A stretch of 64,000 bases of DNA, taken from Silene conica. Its lineage: Eukaryota; Streptophyta; Magnoliopsida; Caryophyllales; Caryophyllaceae. This document shows positions 1-10,554 of this stretch, piece after piece; within the stretch, counting starts at the first letter, position 1; the number at the start of each line of letters is the position of its first letter. The stretch is taken from positions 24,343,079 to 24,407,078 of the forward strand of contig CM055313.2 of assembly GCA_029255685.2 (NCBI GenBank). The letters run 5' to 3'. The notes beneath the pieces are model-generated. The model ran no database searches. It was not told the DNA's origin and saw only the letters and a list, made by a program, of their open reading frames with translations. Position numbers and translations under genes: made by a program.

Positions 1-29
1 ACACAAGTACAGGAAAACACTAGAATTTT

Positions 30-185
30 GGTCAAAAAAGCGAACGAAAAATTAAACACAAGTCAAGTAAAAAAATAAAATGAAATAATAAAAAATAGTA
101 CCACCAAATAGGGCTCGAACACACGACCTATGGAAGAAACAACACCTTAAACAAACAACAAACAACCAACCTAGCAACTGTAAAC
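30..185. repeat. Dispersed repeat family A, copy 1, left part
   Basis: This stretch (AAACACAAGTCAAGTAAAA, then GGGCTCGAACACACGACC, then ACACCTTAAACAAACAACA) recurs at 8320-8640 and 9165-9470. In copy 1 it stops at TAAAC where an LTR retrotransposon begins, and resumes at 7014. Read on the minus strand, the GGGCTCGAAC part looks like a tRNA B box. The family is not recognised. Confidence 0.75.
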
Positions 186-705
186 TGTTGGAAGTGTATG
201 CTTCAAAAGAAGCGTCACACAAGTTCCGAAACTAATTGTTCGGTCTACTATATTTGAATGTGTGTTTTCCCATACTGATTGTTGTGGTCTTCTAAGGATG
301 ACTATGGTTTTTCCAAGGGTGATTTTACAATCTTCTAAAAAACATTTACGAGACACAATAAATTATCGTTTGGATCCTTCCTACCTCTCTTATAAATAGA
401 GTGTTGAACTCTCATTTCAAAGACAACCAGTTCACTCACATTCTCCCTTCTTTAAAAAACTCTCTAAATCTGTTCTTAGCTGATTTTGGCAACGTTCTGT
501 TAGTAGTCCTCATTCCGAGCCTTTGTCGTACACCTTAGACTCGGACGTCGTGTAACCCTGGGGGTTGGTTGCCAAGAGGCCGTGTGTAATTGAGCGGGGC
601 AAATTCAACTTTAGGGCAGTGATTCTTATCACGCCACGACATCTTTCCTAAAGTTCTGTAAGTTTTATTCTATTTATTGGTTATTTAATAGTCATACCGC
701 CTACA
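186..705 (+). repeat. 5' LTR
   Basis: A 520-bp long terminal repeat, TG...CA, nearly identical to 6494-7013. A TATA-like box (CTTATAAATAGA, near 389-401) lies upstream of a probable transcription start and fits a U3/R promoter. Confidence 0.93.
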
Positions 706-1463
706 GTCTAAAGTTGAATTTTTATTTTTTATCTTTTTATTTAAAAAAAAAAAATTCCTGCTCGTTAATTTTTTTTTTATTTAAGGGGATATGACTATAT
801 CAGTTTTTGTTTATTCGTCACAAGAAAATCGTTTTTCTTACTTTCATTACTGCGACAATCAATAAGCGATGTAATTATTGTTCCAATTTTAATAGTGAGA
901 AGTAGGTCGTATGTATATTGAAAGAAATTTTGTCAAGCGAAACGTTTTGTGCACAAGCATTTTGACTTCAATATTTATAAACTTTTGGCACCTTGACCAT
1001 GTTTAAGAGTTGATAGTTATTCTATGAACATATTATCTATCATCTCAAATGACCATTTATAATATAAGACTTGGATCATACTAGATTAATAGAAATAATT
1101 CTTGCTTGGTCTGCATAGTTATTACGGTGAGGTAATGCGACATTTTCCTTTCCTCTGTTTGTTAAATTTTGCTTTTGAGTATGTATGCTCTGGATAGCTG
1201 AATTCTATTCTCGTTATTGAATACAAAAGAGGACGGGTTAATTCATTATGGCGTATCTTAGCAGCAATGTCTAACGTTGAAATGGGTAATTTTGACAACG
1301 GGGTTTTGATTAAGTTAAGATATGTACGAGAGTTACTTTGTTGTGATGTAACATATATTTGACTTTAAAGCTATCTTATACATGGTTAGTTTAATGGTGA
1401 TCTATCGTTGATTATTTGTTAGTGTGTTTATTAGTGCCATAATTAATATTTAATACAGTAGAA
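706..1463. other. Internal region of the LTR element, left of the Helitron
   Basis: AT-rich sequence without a convincing ORF on either strand. The sequence after the LTR (GTCTAAAGTTGAATTTT) does not resemble an initiator-Met or other common plant primer binding site. Confidence 0.6.
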
Positions 1464-2754
1464 TCTATACAATATTATTAAAAGGTAACCTAAAATGCCA
1501 CGTAGACAATGTCACCTAGCATTAACAAAAAGCCACGTCACTTATTACACATGACATGGAGCCACATCATTTTTTTATTTAAAAAGAAAAATGAAAAAAA
1601 ATACTAAAACATTAAATGTAAATAACATAACAAACATTAACCTTTGAAAATTTTAAATTCTAGATTAATTAAATAACAATTAAAAATCAAATTTCCTAAT
1701 AAATTTAAAATATATATGTTTATTGTTAAAATATTTTAAGCAACAAATAAATACATATAATTCTAATTTTTACGCCGTTTATAAAAAAATAAAAATTTGT
1801 AAATATTAAGGGAAAATAATAACATACTTAACATTAAATATTAGCTTTTTAATTTTTAAAACTATAATAGGTTAAACTTCAAATAAAAATTTACAATCTC
1901 TAATTTTATAACCTATTTGTAATGAAATATAATGCTCAAAAGTAATAAAATTATACTACAGATTTATGTATATTAAAACAAATCTTTCACATTTCATGTT
2001 TCCTTGATCCATATTTATGTATAAATTAAAATTGCTAATTAATAATGAAATTAATGCTAAAAAATTATAACACTTTACTACATATTTATGTATATATTAA
2101 ATTTGATAATAATACAAAAAGATGATCAAAAGTCATAAAACACATCCTCAATTGGCTATAAATTCAAGCCAATATATTTTTTACTCCCATCGTCAACATA
2201 ATTGTGTGTGTCAATAATTTTTCTTATGATTGTGTCAAAATCCAGGTAAGTATATTAAGGTACGGTAATTGTATTAAGTTTTTCAATTAATTAATTATTT
2301 ATTTATTTTAAATTACCTATTTTAAGTGTTGTTTTGTTCTCATTTAGAAGTTATCAAGATTTGTGGTGTTCTCCTATTTAAAGGTAAATATACTTTACAT
2401 TCTTTATAACTCAATGTCATATTTCTTTCATTATCTAAGGGAAAACTTAACTAAATAAAGATAAGGTTAAAATTACATATGAATCAAATTCCACAAATTT
2501 GTCCATTATTAATACTCAATGTTCTTTTTTTTGTAGGATGGTTCATGAGATAAACAAGACTGTATCCTAGCAAAAAAATTCTCTATCCACTTCACTCAAT
2601 ACTATATACTATCAAAAAAATTAGTATTTCATGAACTTTCAAATGTATGTTTTATTTGGAATTTATTATTTTCTTATAAATCATTTTCCTTTCTCATAGA
2701 ATAAAATTGGAGTTTGCGACATAGCATATTTAATTTATAAAATTTAATTAAAAG

Positions 2755-2862
2755 GGTTTTAATGTGACATGACAAATTTTAATGTGACACGACATATTTA
2801 ATTGTGACATGACATATTTTTAATGTGACATGGAAAATTTATGTGACATAGATTAACTATTT
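2755..2862. repeat. Short tandem repeat, TGTGACATGACATATTT-like unit
   Basis: Four or five imperfect copies of a unit of about 25 bp (TAATGTGACATGACA...) lie in tandem inside the Helitron. There is no coding potential. Confidence 0.7.
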
Positions 2863-4578
2863 ATTATTACATGACATTGATCTAAATTATTTATCTATAA
2901 ATTAATTTAATTCACTTATTTATTATATTAATAGATATTATTATTATTAAATATATTTTTTTTCCATAATTTATATAACTCTTACAAATTTATATCAAAA
3001 TTTCATAATTTATAATGTTATTTTAATTGAATTTTTTTGTAATAAAACATGTTCAATAATTTCATAATTCATAATTAAAGTTAACATTTTAATTGAATAT
3101 TTTGTAGTAAACATGTTAATAATTAATTAAAACTCTTTATATTACTTAACACCCACCATATTTATTGACACTTTTCCTATCTAATTAAGTAGTATTAAAT
3201 AGGGTAAAACTCTTCATAATACTTAACAACCATCAAATTAAATTAATTAAAAGTTTTTCCTATTTAATTTTGTTTTAATATAATATGTTAATAAATTGAT
3301 TGTTATTCTTCTATTTATATTTGTACCATATAATTAAAAGGCAACTTAACAATATTTAATTTTTGGCCACATAGGTTTATCATAATTAAATTCTATTAAT
3401 TTATATTGGTTAATATTAAAATTATTTTAGAGCTATTTATTAAAACTCTTTATAAGGTTTACTAACATTTTTTTTTGGAGGAAACCATAAGATCCTCATT
3501 TAAATTATAAAAATAAATTACGAATTTACTCTCATCATTTAAAGCTTACAATTTCTCAATCTAATTCTACATTAGGCATAAATATAGTAGCTAAAAAGTT
3601 CTATATGTAGTAATAAAACTTCTAATATTATAAAGCCACTAATATCTATCTATTAATATAATTAAAAGACAAACCAAACTATCTATTATCAACCATATAT
3701 CATATTTTTAATTACATAAAATAATTTTCTTAAACCACTTTCATGCAAAGGAAATTTTGTAAAATAATAATTATAATAATAATAAAACAAACCTTTTACA
3801 TACCATATCACATTTTTCCATATATGTTTATATTAAACTTCATAATAATGGAATAAAGGATGCTCAAAAGTCATGAATCTTGATCTGTTTTATGTCAATA
3901 TTAAATTTGATAATAATAATAAAAAAAAATATTTAGAAGTTATAAAACGCGTCCTCAATTGTTTATATATTTTTTATAAAAGGCAAACTTGTAAGAAAAA
4001 AAACATTTTTTTCTCTCTATCGTTAGTAAAATGGTATGTATCATTGATATTTTATGTTATAATTCTATTCACATCTTTGTATAAGATTTTTTAATAGACG
4101 CAATATTCGACATTAATGATCCTATTGGTATTCAAGTTGCTGCTTTAAAATTCTTAATTAGTTCCACAATTTATTATTGTTGTATTAGCTTCAATTTTAT
4201 GGGGATCATCATATATTAGTTTTGTCATTCATAACATTTCTAATCGCGTGTTTTATGTTATTTTTATAATTGTTGTTGAAATTTTAATATCTAATTGGCG
4301 AGGGCGCTCTATTTTGGGATTTTTGTTTGTTAATATAGTATTGTATAATTTGATTATATGAATACCTATATTATAAATTATTTTAGCTTATATTGATTTA
4401 CTTTAGTTTTGGCGGGGTGTCTTAATATCTACTATATATCACTTTAATTTCTGATAATTTGTTGTACAAAAGGCTAATTGGCTTTATATACCTCTTAGAA
4501 CTTGAAAATCGTAAGTTGAGTTTATCGTAGTATATTATGATATCAAATGACTAAAGTATCACATTCCAAACTGAATAT

Positions 4579-4595
4579 CCCGTGAATTTCACGGG
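4579..4595 (+). other. Helitron 3' hairpin
   Basis: CCCGTGA-ATT-TCACGGG is a perfect 7-bp stem with a 3-base loop, followed at 4604-4607 by CTAG. This is the expected rolling-circle termination structure of a Helitron. Confidence 0.9.
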
Positions 4596-4607
4596 TCACA
4601 AAACTAG

Positions 4608-6493
4608 TGCAAAACTTTATATACCTTTTGTTATGTTGTCATTTTTTTTTACAACGTGACAACATGTGGGGAAAGTAGATTAATGTCCTATCTATTAAAT
4701 AGATAAACTTTGTAAAGTTTTGTTCATCCTTATCATAAAGTTGTGAGAAATATATCCCTTATATATGTGATATACTTGGATATATATGGTGTGTGTTAAA
4801 GGACCATATTGTATGATTTTGTGCAATACAAAATTGGATCTTATATAATTTGTTATGGATATATTGTTATGACAATGAATAATCTGACACCTTGGTTTAT
4901 GAGTTTAATCGATACTCATATGATAATGTTGATCTTTGACCTAAAGGTATCCTTGATCATTGTTTTATGTCATCATGTATATTAGCGTTGAAGGCATAAA
5001 TTTTGTCTATTTTCACTGCTTTGAAGTTAGTTGTCGAGTCGGACATTCTATAAACTTTACGTAATATTACACTGTTAATTCTTATGAGAGTGGATAGTCT
5101 CATTAGAGGATGTTTGCTTGTTAGCCAAGACTTTAAGATAAGTCAAGAATTGTGGGGGTGTCTAGCGAAGGTAAGACTCCCTTTATTTTTTGTCGTATTT
5201 TATTGGAGTTTGAATGTTGGAATAATGGTGATAATGTCAATTACATGGGATTGACTGATAGTTGTGAATACTCTAATATTGGGATTGCTTATATCCGTTT
5301 TTCTGTTTAAGAAATTTATCAACGATTGTTTGGTAATACATGTTGGAGTAATTATTCTGTTTTTCGGTTATAAATTTTTGTTTTGAACCAAGAAAAGGAA
5401 AAAGACGCATAAATTATATTTATTTGAGTTTGGAAAATTGTGTCTTTCATAAGACTATTCTCATACAAGTTATAGATGCATAGTCGCATTGTTGGATATG
5501 CAATGGAGTATGCATACATTGTGAAAAGTTTGCAGGATAAAAAGCTGAATAGTTAAGTGGTTGCATTATTCCGTTGTAGGAATATTTTAACTTTACTAAT
5601 TGTTTGCATTACAATCCGAAGCATACGAATATTTGGCAGATTATCAAGAGTGATGGATAATCTGATCAGATAATGGGTTCACAAAGGTTGTGAATTGTAA
5701 GTGGATATTGAGATCCCTTACAGAAAATACGATCAATATCAATGGGTTCACAAATATTGTGAATTGTAAGTGGATATTGAGATCCCTTACACAATGTTAT
5801 ATCATGATAGTACGTACGTAAAATGTGAAGAGGATATTGAGATCCTCCTACCAATGACCATGGTTGAAGTTGGTGCTGATGGCACCACGAGGAATGGGTT
5901 AAAGCCTATTAGGAGTGAATCGTGACGGGGCTCCCCCACTTGGGTTTACCAAGTTCAATGGGTCAAACGAAGTCACGAGGATCTTATGTTGTTATACTAC
6001 TACCATTCCTATTATAATAAAGTGATGTAGTATTCTTGTATGCATTGTGTTGCATTGTGGTTTATCTGTCATGTGAGGAAGGCTGAGCTAAGCTCTTAAT
6101 AAGTCCATAGTCCTTGTCTAAGGATGACTTGTGACAGTCAAACTTGATGGACTTACCTATGTGAATGTGGGGGAAATGCTCTACCCCCTATGAGGTCTTT
6201 AGGCTTTAAGACCTCTAGAGCGTTCACGAGAACCCAGACACGTGAGGGGCGCCATCATCTTATGACAATTCGCGAGGACGAACACAGATTTGAATGCAGG
6301 TTTGTGCGCAACTATCTGTATACAACCCACCGTGGAGAGTCCAAAGCCTTTGTGCAACTCGACACGGCTGTAGCAGGTAATTGTATGCACTGGGTGACAA
6401 TTCAATTCCTCAGGAACATTGTCATCTTAAGACTTACGTTCCGTTGCCTTATATCAGCTAATTCGTTTTCTTCTTTTGAATCATGTGGGGGAT
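4608..6493. other. Internal region of the LTR element, right of the Helitron
   Basis: There are no gag or pol motifs. Two copies of a segment of about 70 bp (GGGTTCACAAA...GGATATTGAGATCCC) lie in tandem at about 5671-5795, with a partial third copy to 5855. The end of this region (6480-6493) is the polypurine tract. Confidence 0.6.
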
Positions 6494-7013
6494 TGTTGGA
6501 AGTGTATGCTTCAAAAGAAGCGTCACACAAGTTCCGAAACTAATTGTTCGGTCTACTATATTTGAATGTGTGTTTTCCCATACTGATTGTTGTGGTCTTC
6601 TAAGGATGACTATGGTTTTTCCAAGGGTGATTTTACAATCTTCTAAAAAATATTTACGAGACACAATAAATTATCGTTTGGATCCTTCCTACCTCTCTTA
6701 TAAATAGAGTGTTGAACTCTCATTTCAAAGACAACCAATTCACTCACATTCTCCCTTCTTTAAAAAACTCTCTAAATCTGTTCTTAGCTGATTTTGGCAA
6801 CGTTCTGTTAGTAGTCCTCATTCCGAGCCTTTGTCGTACACCTTAGACTCGGACGTCGTGTAACCCTGGGGGTTGGTTGCCAAGAGGCCGTGTGTAATTG
6901 AGCGGGGCAAATTCAACTTTAGGGCAGTGATTCTTATCACGCCACGACATCTTTCCTAAAGTTCTGTAAGTTTTATTCTATTTATTGGTTATTTAATAGT
7001 CATACCGCCTACA
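6494..7013 (+). repeat. 3' LTR
   Basis: Second 520-bp LTR copy, TGTTGG...CTACA, followed by the target duplication TAAAC (7014-7018). It differs from the 5' copy at about two positions, for example T instead of C in the AAAAAAYATTTACG stretch. Confidence 0.93.
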
Positions 7014-7120
7014 TAAACAACTACATACTTTACAATCGTTGTGGGGAAAAAAACGTTAAAAAAGTATATCTACTTGTTTTTTCTTCATTTATGTTAATAT
7101 TTTTTTTTTAAATAAACATA
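7014..7120. repeat. Dispersed repeat family A, copy 1, right part
   Basis: Continuation of the repeat interrupted at 185: AACAACTACATACTTTACAA then GTGGGGAAAAAAACGTT. It aligns with the same order of sequence in copies 2 and 3. Confidence 0.75.
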
Positions 7121-7164
7121 AACAGTTAATCGTAATGTAAAACAAAAATAGCCGAAAACATACT

Positions 7165-7672
7165 AATAATATTATTTTATTATTAAGCTAAGCTTCCACA
7201 ATAAGCTTCATAATTTCACAAAACCAATGAAATGAAAATAAAATAAAAAAACAAATAATATTCTTTTATTATTAAAGCTTCCACAATAAGCTTCACAATT
7301 TTCCAAAACCAATGAAATGAAAAGAAAATAAAAAAACAAATAATATTCTTTTCTTATTAAAGCTTCCACAATAAGCTTCACAATTTCCCAAAACCAATGA
7401 AATGAAAAGAAAATAAAAAACAAATAATATTCTTTTATTATTAAAGCTTCCACAAGAAGTTTCACAATTTCCCAAAACCAATGAAATGAAAAGAAAATAA
7501 AAAACAAATAATATTCTTTTATTATTAAAGCTTCCACAACAAGCTTCACAATTTCCCAAAACCAATGAAATGAAAATAAAATAAAAAACAAATAATATTC
7601 TTTTATTATTAAAGCTTCCACAATAAGCTTCACAATTACCCAAAACCAATGAAATGAAAAAAAAAATAACAA
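7165..7672. repeat. 84-bp tandem repeat, about six copies
   Basis: The unit AATAATATTCTTTTATTATTAAAGCTTCCACAA... repeats with spacings of 85, 84, 84 and 84 bp. Because 84 is a multiple of three, open frames run through the array on the minus strand and give repeats of 28 residues. Two different frames stay open across the same array, which argues for a non-coding minisatellite and not a protein. Confidence 0.85.
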
Positions 7673-7769
7673 TTAATCTTTCAAATCCAACTTGTAAACT
7701 TAATCTTTCAAATCAAACTTGTAAACCTAACTTAATCTTTCAAATCCAACTTGTAAACTTAATTTTTCA

Positions 7770-8005
7770 AATCTTACTATAGTCGTTTTTCGTTTTTTAA
7801 TATGGTCATTTTTTAAAATAGTCGTTTTTGTAAACTGTTAAAAAATAACTAGTCGTTTTTTAAAATAAAAAGTCGTTTTAAGCAAATTATAAAATTATTA
7901 TTAAAATAGTCATTATTTTGAAATATTCGTTTTTTTATTGAATTTGTATAGTCATTTTTTAAAACTAGTTGTTTTTTAAAATAAAAAGTCGTTTTATTCA
8001 CTAAG
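7770..8005. repeat. Degenerate AGTCGTTTTTTAAAAT-type repeats
   Basis: Repeated words of the form TAGTCGTTTTTTAAAATA spaced irregularly in an AT-rich stretch. No gene is seen between 7673 and 8320. A short palindrome-like pair at 8077-8108 (TTATTTCAGACCG...CCGTCTGAAATAA) may be an old MITE end. Confidence 0.5.
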
Positions 8006-8319
8006 TTAGTACAACAATATTAAAACTATGAACGAATGGTAACAAAAGAACACATATTCGTTTCACTAATTCTTATTTCAGACCGCAAGATCCGTCTGAA
8101 ATAATAAGACGGATATCATTTTCTCTAACAAAATATTCATTTAGAGAGTGAGTGGGAAAACACATGGAATGTCCCACTATCCATGTGGTTTCCACTTGTG
8201 GGGGGTCTTTTTGTACCAGACGAAAGTTGCGGTTTGAAGCAAGACGGACTACGTTTTTGATTCAATTTAATTCAATTTCTAATATTAAGCTAAGCTATAA
8301 AAAATAATGACATAATCAC

Positions 8320-8640
8320 TCAAAAAACGAATGACGTACAAAAATAAACACAAGTCAAGTAAAAAATAAAAAATGAAACATACTAGCACTTAGTAGGGCT
8401 CAAACACGGGACTTGTGGAACAAACAACACCTTAAACAAACAACAATCAACCAATCTAGCCACTATGAACAGCTGATTACTTTACAATATTTATTAAATA
8501 CAATCACTACTGAGGACGTGTTTAGTGGGGGAAAAAAACGTTACAAAAGTATATCTACTTTTTTTTTTTCATTTATTTTAAAAATAATTTTTTTAAAAAT
8601 ATATACAATAGATGGGAAAAAAACATGAAGTAAACATAAA
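8320..8640. repeat. Dispersed repeat family A, copy 2
   Basis: Homologous to 30-185 plus 7014-7120 and to 9165-9470. It has the same order of blocks: AAACACAAGTCAAGTAAAA, GGGCTCAAAC, CACCTTAAACAAACAACA, GGGGGAAAAAAACGTTA. It is uninterrupted, so it shows the state before the LTR element inserted into copy 1. Confidence 0.75.
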
Positions 8641-8829
8641 AAAAGAAAATCTACTTTTTTTAATATAATCTATGTTTTTTAAATCTATTATAAAAAGAAA
8701 TTACAAAAAAAAGTATATTTATTATTTTATTAATTTAAATAAAAAAATCAAATTACAAAAGAAAAATAACATATACCCACGAATACGACCCGAGCAACCC
8801 AACCCCCGAACGGTGAAGGATCCTCGTAC

Positions 8830-9021
8830 ATGAGCGGTTTCAGCGACACACGAAATACTCCGACGGACGTCACTCCGATTTTTGCAGCTTCTCAAACGAC
8901 GCCCACAGTAACCCAGCCACAGCTGTATTGGCCGCAATACTCGTCTTCACAGTTCTCCGACTCTCAACAACGGTCGCAATACTCCAACTCTTTGTACACA
9001 AATTACAGTAGATTTGGTTGA
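8830..9021 (+). CDS. Possible gene fragment, function unknown
   Basis: A 63-codon open frame in a GC-richer island within AT-rich repeats. The product is rich in Thr, Ser, Gln and Tyr (for example YWPQYSSSQFSDSQQ) and looks like a disordered C-terminal tail. It ends in a TGA at 9019-9021. The open sequence lies between repeat A copies 2 and 3, so it may be a captured exon or a transposon gene tail. I do not recognise a family, and it may not be expressed. Confidence 0.3.
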   Translation: MSGFSDTRNTPTDVTPIFAASQTTPTVTQPQLYWPQYSSSQFSDSQQRSQYSNSLYTNYSRFG

Positions 9022-9164
9022 ATATTGTAATTGCTTTTGAGGTTTTATTTTCGATTTGATTAATACACATTTTTGTCAATAAGAAGATGGGTTTGGTCTA
9101 TCAATTTTTGCAAATTAAAAAATTAACTAAAATAATTACAAGTAAGGGAAAATTAAATTTTTTT

Positions 9165-9470
9165 CAATAAAACGAATGACATCACAAAAATAAACACAAC
9201 TCAAGTAAAAGAATTGAAATAATCCCTCACAACAAAAAAATGACCAAAGATACAACATAGAGGCACTCAGCAAGGCTCGAACCTGCAACCTATGGAGCAA
9301 ACGACAACTTATGCATACAACAATCAACCAACCCAGCCACTGTAAACAACTGATTACTTCACAATCTTTATTAAATATAAAGACTACTCAGGAAGTGGTT
9401 AATGGGAAAAAACCATAAAAAAACTATCTCTACTTATTTTTTTCATTTACTTAAAAAGAATTTTTTAAAA
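9165..9470. repeat. Dispersed repeat family A, copy 3
   Basis: Third copy. On the minus strand it contains GGTTGCAGGTTCGAGCC, which has a good match to a tRNA B box, and further upstream GTGGCTGGGTTGGTTG, which is A-box-like. A tRNA-related segment within a larger repeat is possible; a classical SINE head at the repeat end is not seen. Confidence 0.7.
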
Positions 9471-9544
9471 AAATATATCATCTTCTCTTCTCTTTTTTTA
9501 AATAATAATCTATGTTTTTTTTCTTTTTCTAATTTTAGTAAAAA

Positions 9545-9730
9545 CATATTCAATTGGGAAAAATACCGTATAAATACGACATTAAAATACGAAAATACGG
9601 ATATTAAAAAACTAATATAGTAAAATATATATATATAAAAATTAAAATATACTGTATAAATACCGTATACCGTATACCGTATAAATACCGTATACGTATA
9701 CCGTATGTCGTGTACCGTACAAATTAAATA
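9545..9730. repeat. ATACCGTATA-type simple repeats
   Basis: Clustered copies of ACCGTATAAATACCGTATA and related words. Similar words occur at 27220-27330 and 27535-27690. They may be subterminal motifs of a transposon, but no terminus was found here. Confidence 0.55.
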
Positions 9731-10141
9731 AAGAATACCTTAAATGTATTCTCCAAAACAAAATGTGTTAAAAAAGTACAAAATTACAAAAAGTAAACAT
9801 GTATTAAACTATAACTAAGTGGGTAATTAGGTGGGGTAATCATGCAAGTGGACATTTAATGCAAGGAATCTCAAGAAAGATGTAAAAATCAGATTCCAAC
9901 AAAATGGACACATGGCACCCTCTCATTGGAAGTGTAGCAAAACCCCCTACACCAAGTGTAACTCCAACCTCTTCCAATAAAATGTTTGTAAATCATATAA
10001 GTTGTGAGCTGTCGCTATACCATAAACATGTCTCATACAAAAATCAGGTACTCCTTAAAAATAGATAAATATTTGTTATTTAGGTTTGATTGAATACGAT
10101 AACCCATTAAGCAATCTAGACACATGGTAGAAAATCTAGTA

Positions 10142-10348
10142 CTCCCTCCGTCCCGGTCATTTGTTATCTATTTCCATTTTGGGGTGTATCATTGAATTGT
10201 TATCTATTTCCATTTTTGGCATTTTTTTGTGGATGACATTTGATTACATGTGGGGCCATATAATTTGTGTGGTCTAAATTCATTTATACTTCTTTTCTTA
10301 ATCTTTGTGTCAAAAACAGTAGATAACAATTGATCGGGACGGAGGGAG
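10142..10348. mobile_element. Stowaway-type MITE
   Basis: Terminal inverted repeats CTCCCTCCGTCCC... and ...GGGACGGAGGGAG, flanked by TA on both sides (10140-10141 and 10349-10350). The 207-bp length and TA duplication fit the Tc1/mariner-derived Stowaway class. It lies about 200 bp upstream of the glucuronokinase start codon. Confidence 0.88.
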
Positions 10349-10554
10349 TAGTAAAAAAATATGACTCGATACAAACTCTCAAACAACTCAAGCCTTGAAG
10401 CCTATGTATAATACACGTTTTTCAGAATTTCGGGTATTTACATGACTAACTTAAATTGATCCAAAATAATATCCTCAAACTTTCCCTTTCCACTTTTCAC
10501 CTGACCATCATCACCACCACCACCACCACCATTGCTGACAGCAACAACCCATCA

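Larger units (their letters stand above)
1464..4607 (+). mobile_element. Helitron, non-autonomous, nested in the LTR element
   Basis: The left end is TCTATACAATATTATTAAA after an A. The right end is CTAG followed by T, with the hairpin CCCGTGAATTTCACGGG (4579-4595) about 9 bases before it. The TC...CTAG termini, the 3' hairpin and insertion between A and T are the defining marks of plant Helitrons. The 3144-bp body is AT-rich and encodes no Rep/helicase. It contains a direct repeat (about 2090-2160 against 3890-3960) and short tandem copies of a TGTGACATGACATATTT-like unit at 2757-2860. Confidence 0.88.
186..7013 (+). mobile_element. LTR retrotransposon with 5-bp TSD, no visible gag-pol
   Basis: Two 520-bp LTRs (186-705 and 6494-7013) start with TGTTGG, end with CTACA and are flanked by the direct repeat TAAAC (181-185 and 7014-7018). 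I count about two substitutions between the LTRs, so the insertion is recent. A purine-rich tract, CATGTGGGGGAT, directly precedes the 3' LTR and fits a polypurine tract, which sets the orientation as +. The interior (706-1463 and 4608-6493) has no protease, integrase or reverse transcriptase ORF, and no clear tRNA primer site follows the 5' LTR. The element is therefore likely non-autonomous and mobilised in trans. A Helitron occupies 1464-4607 of the interior. Clade is not assigned. Confidence 0.93.

Noticed and set aside
6190..6543. Plus-strand frame of 117 codons inside the LTR element
   Set aside because: It runs from the internal region through the polypurine tract into the 3' LTR and has no gag or pol motif.
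7208..7672. Minus-strand frames of 154 and 118 codons with 28-residue repeats (FHWFWEIVKL...)
   Set aside because: Both frames follow from an 84-bp tandem repeat; two frames are open at once and composition is Phe/Ile/Leu-rich from AT sequence. Not a protein.
9290..9360. A functional tRNA gene on minus
   Set aside because: Only A- and B-box-like words are present; I could not fold a cloverleaf with proper acceptor and anticodon stems.
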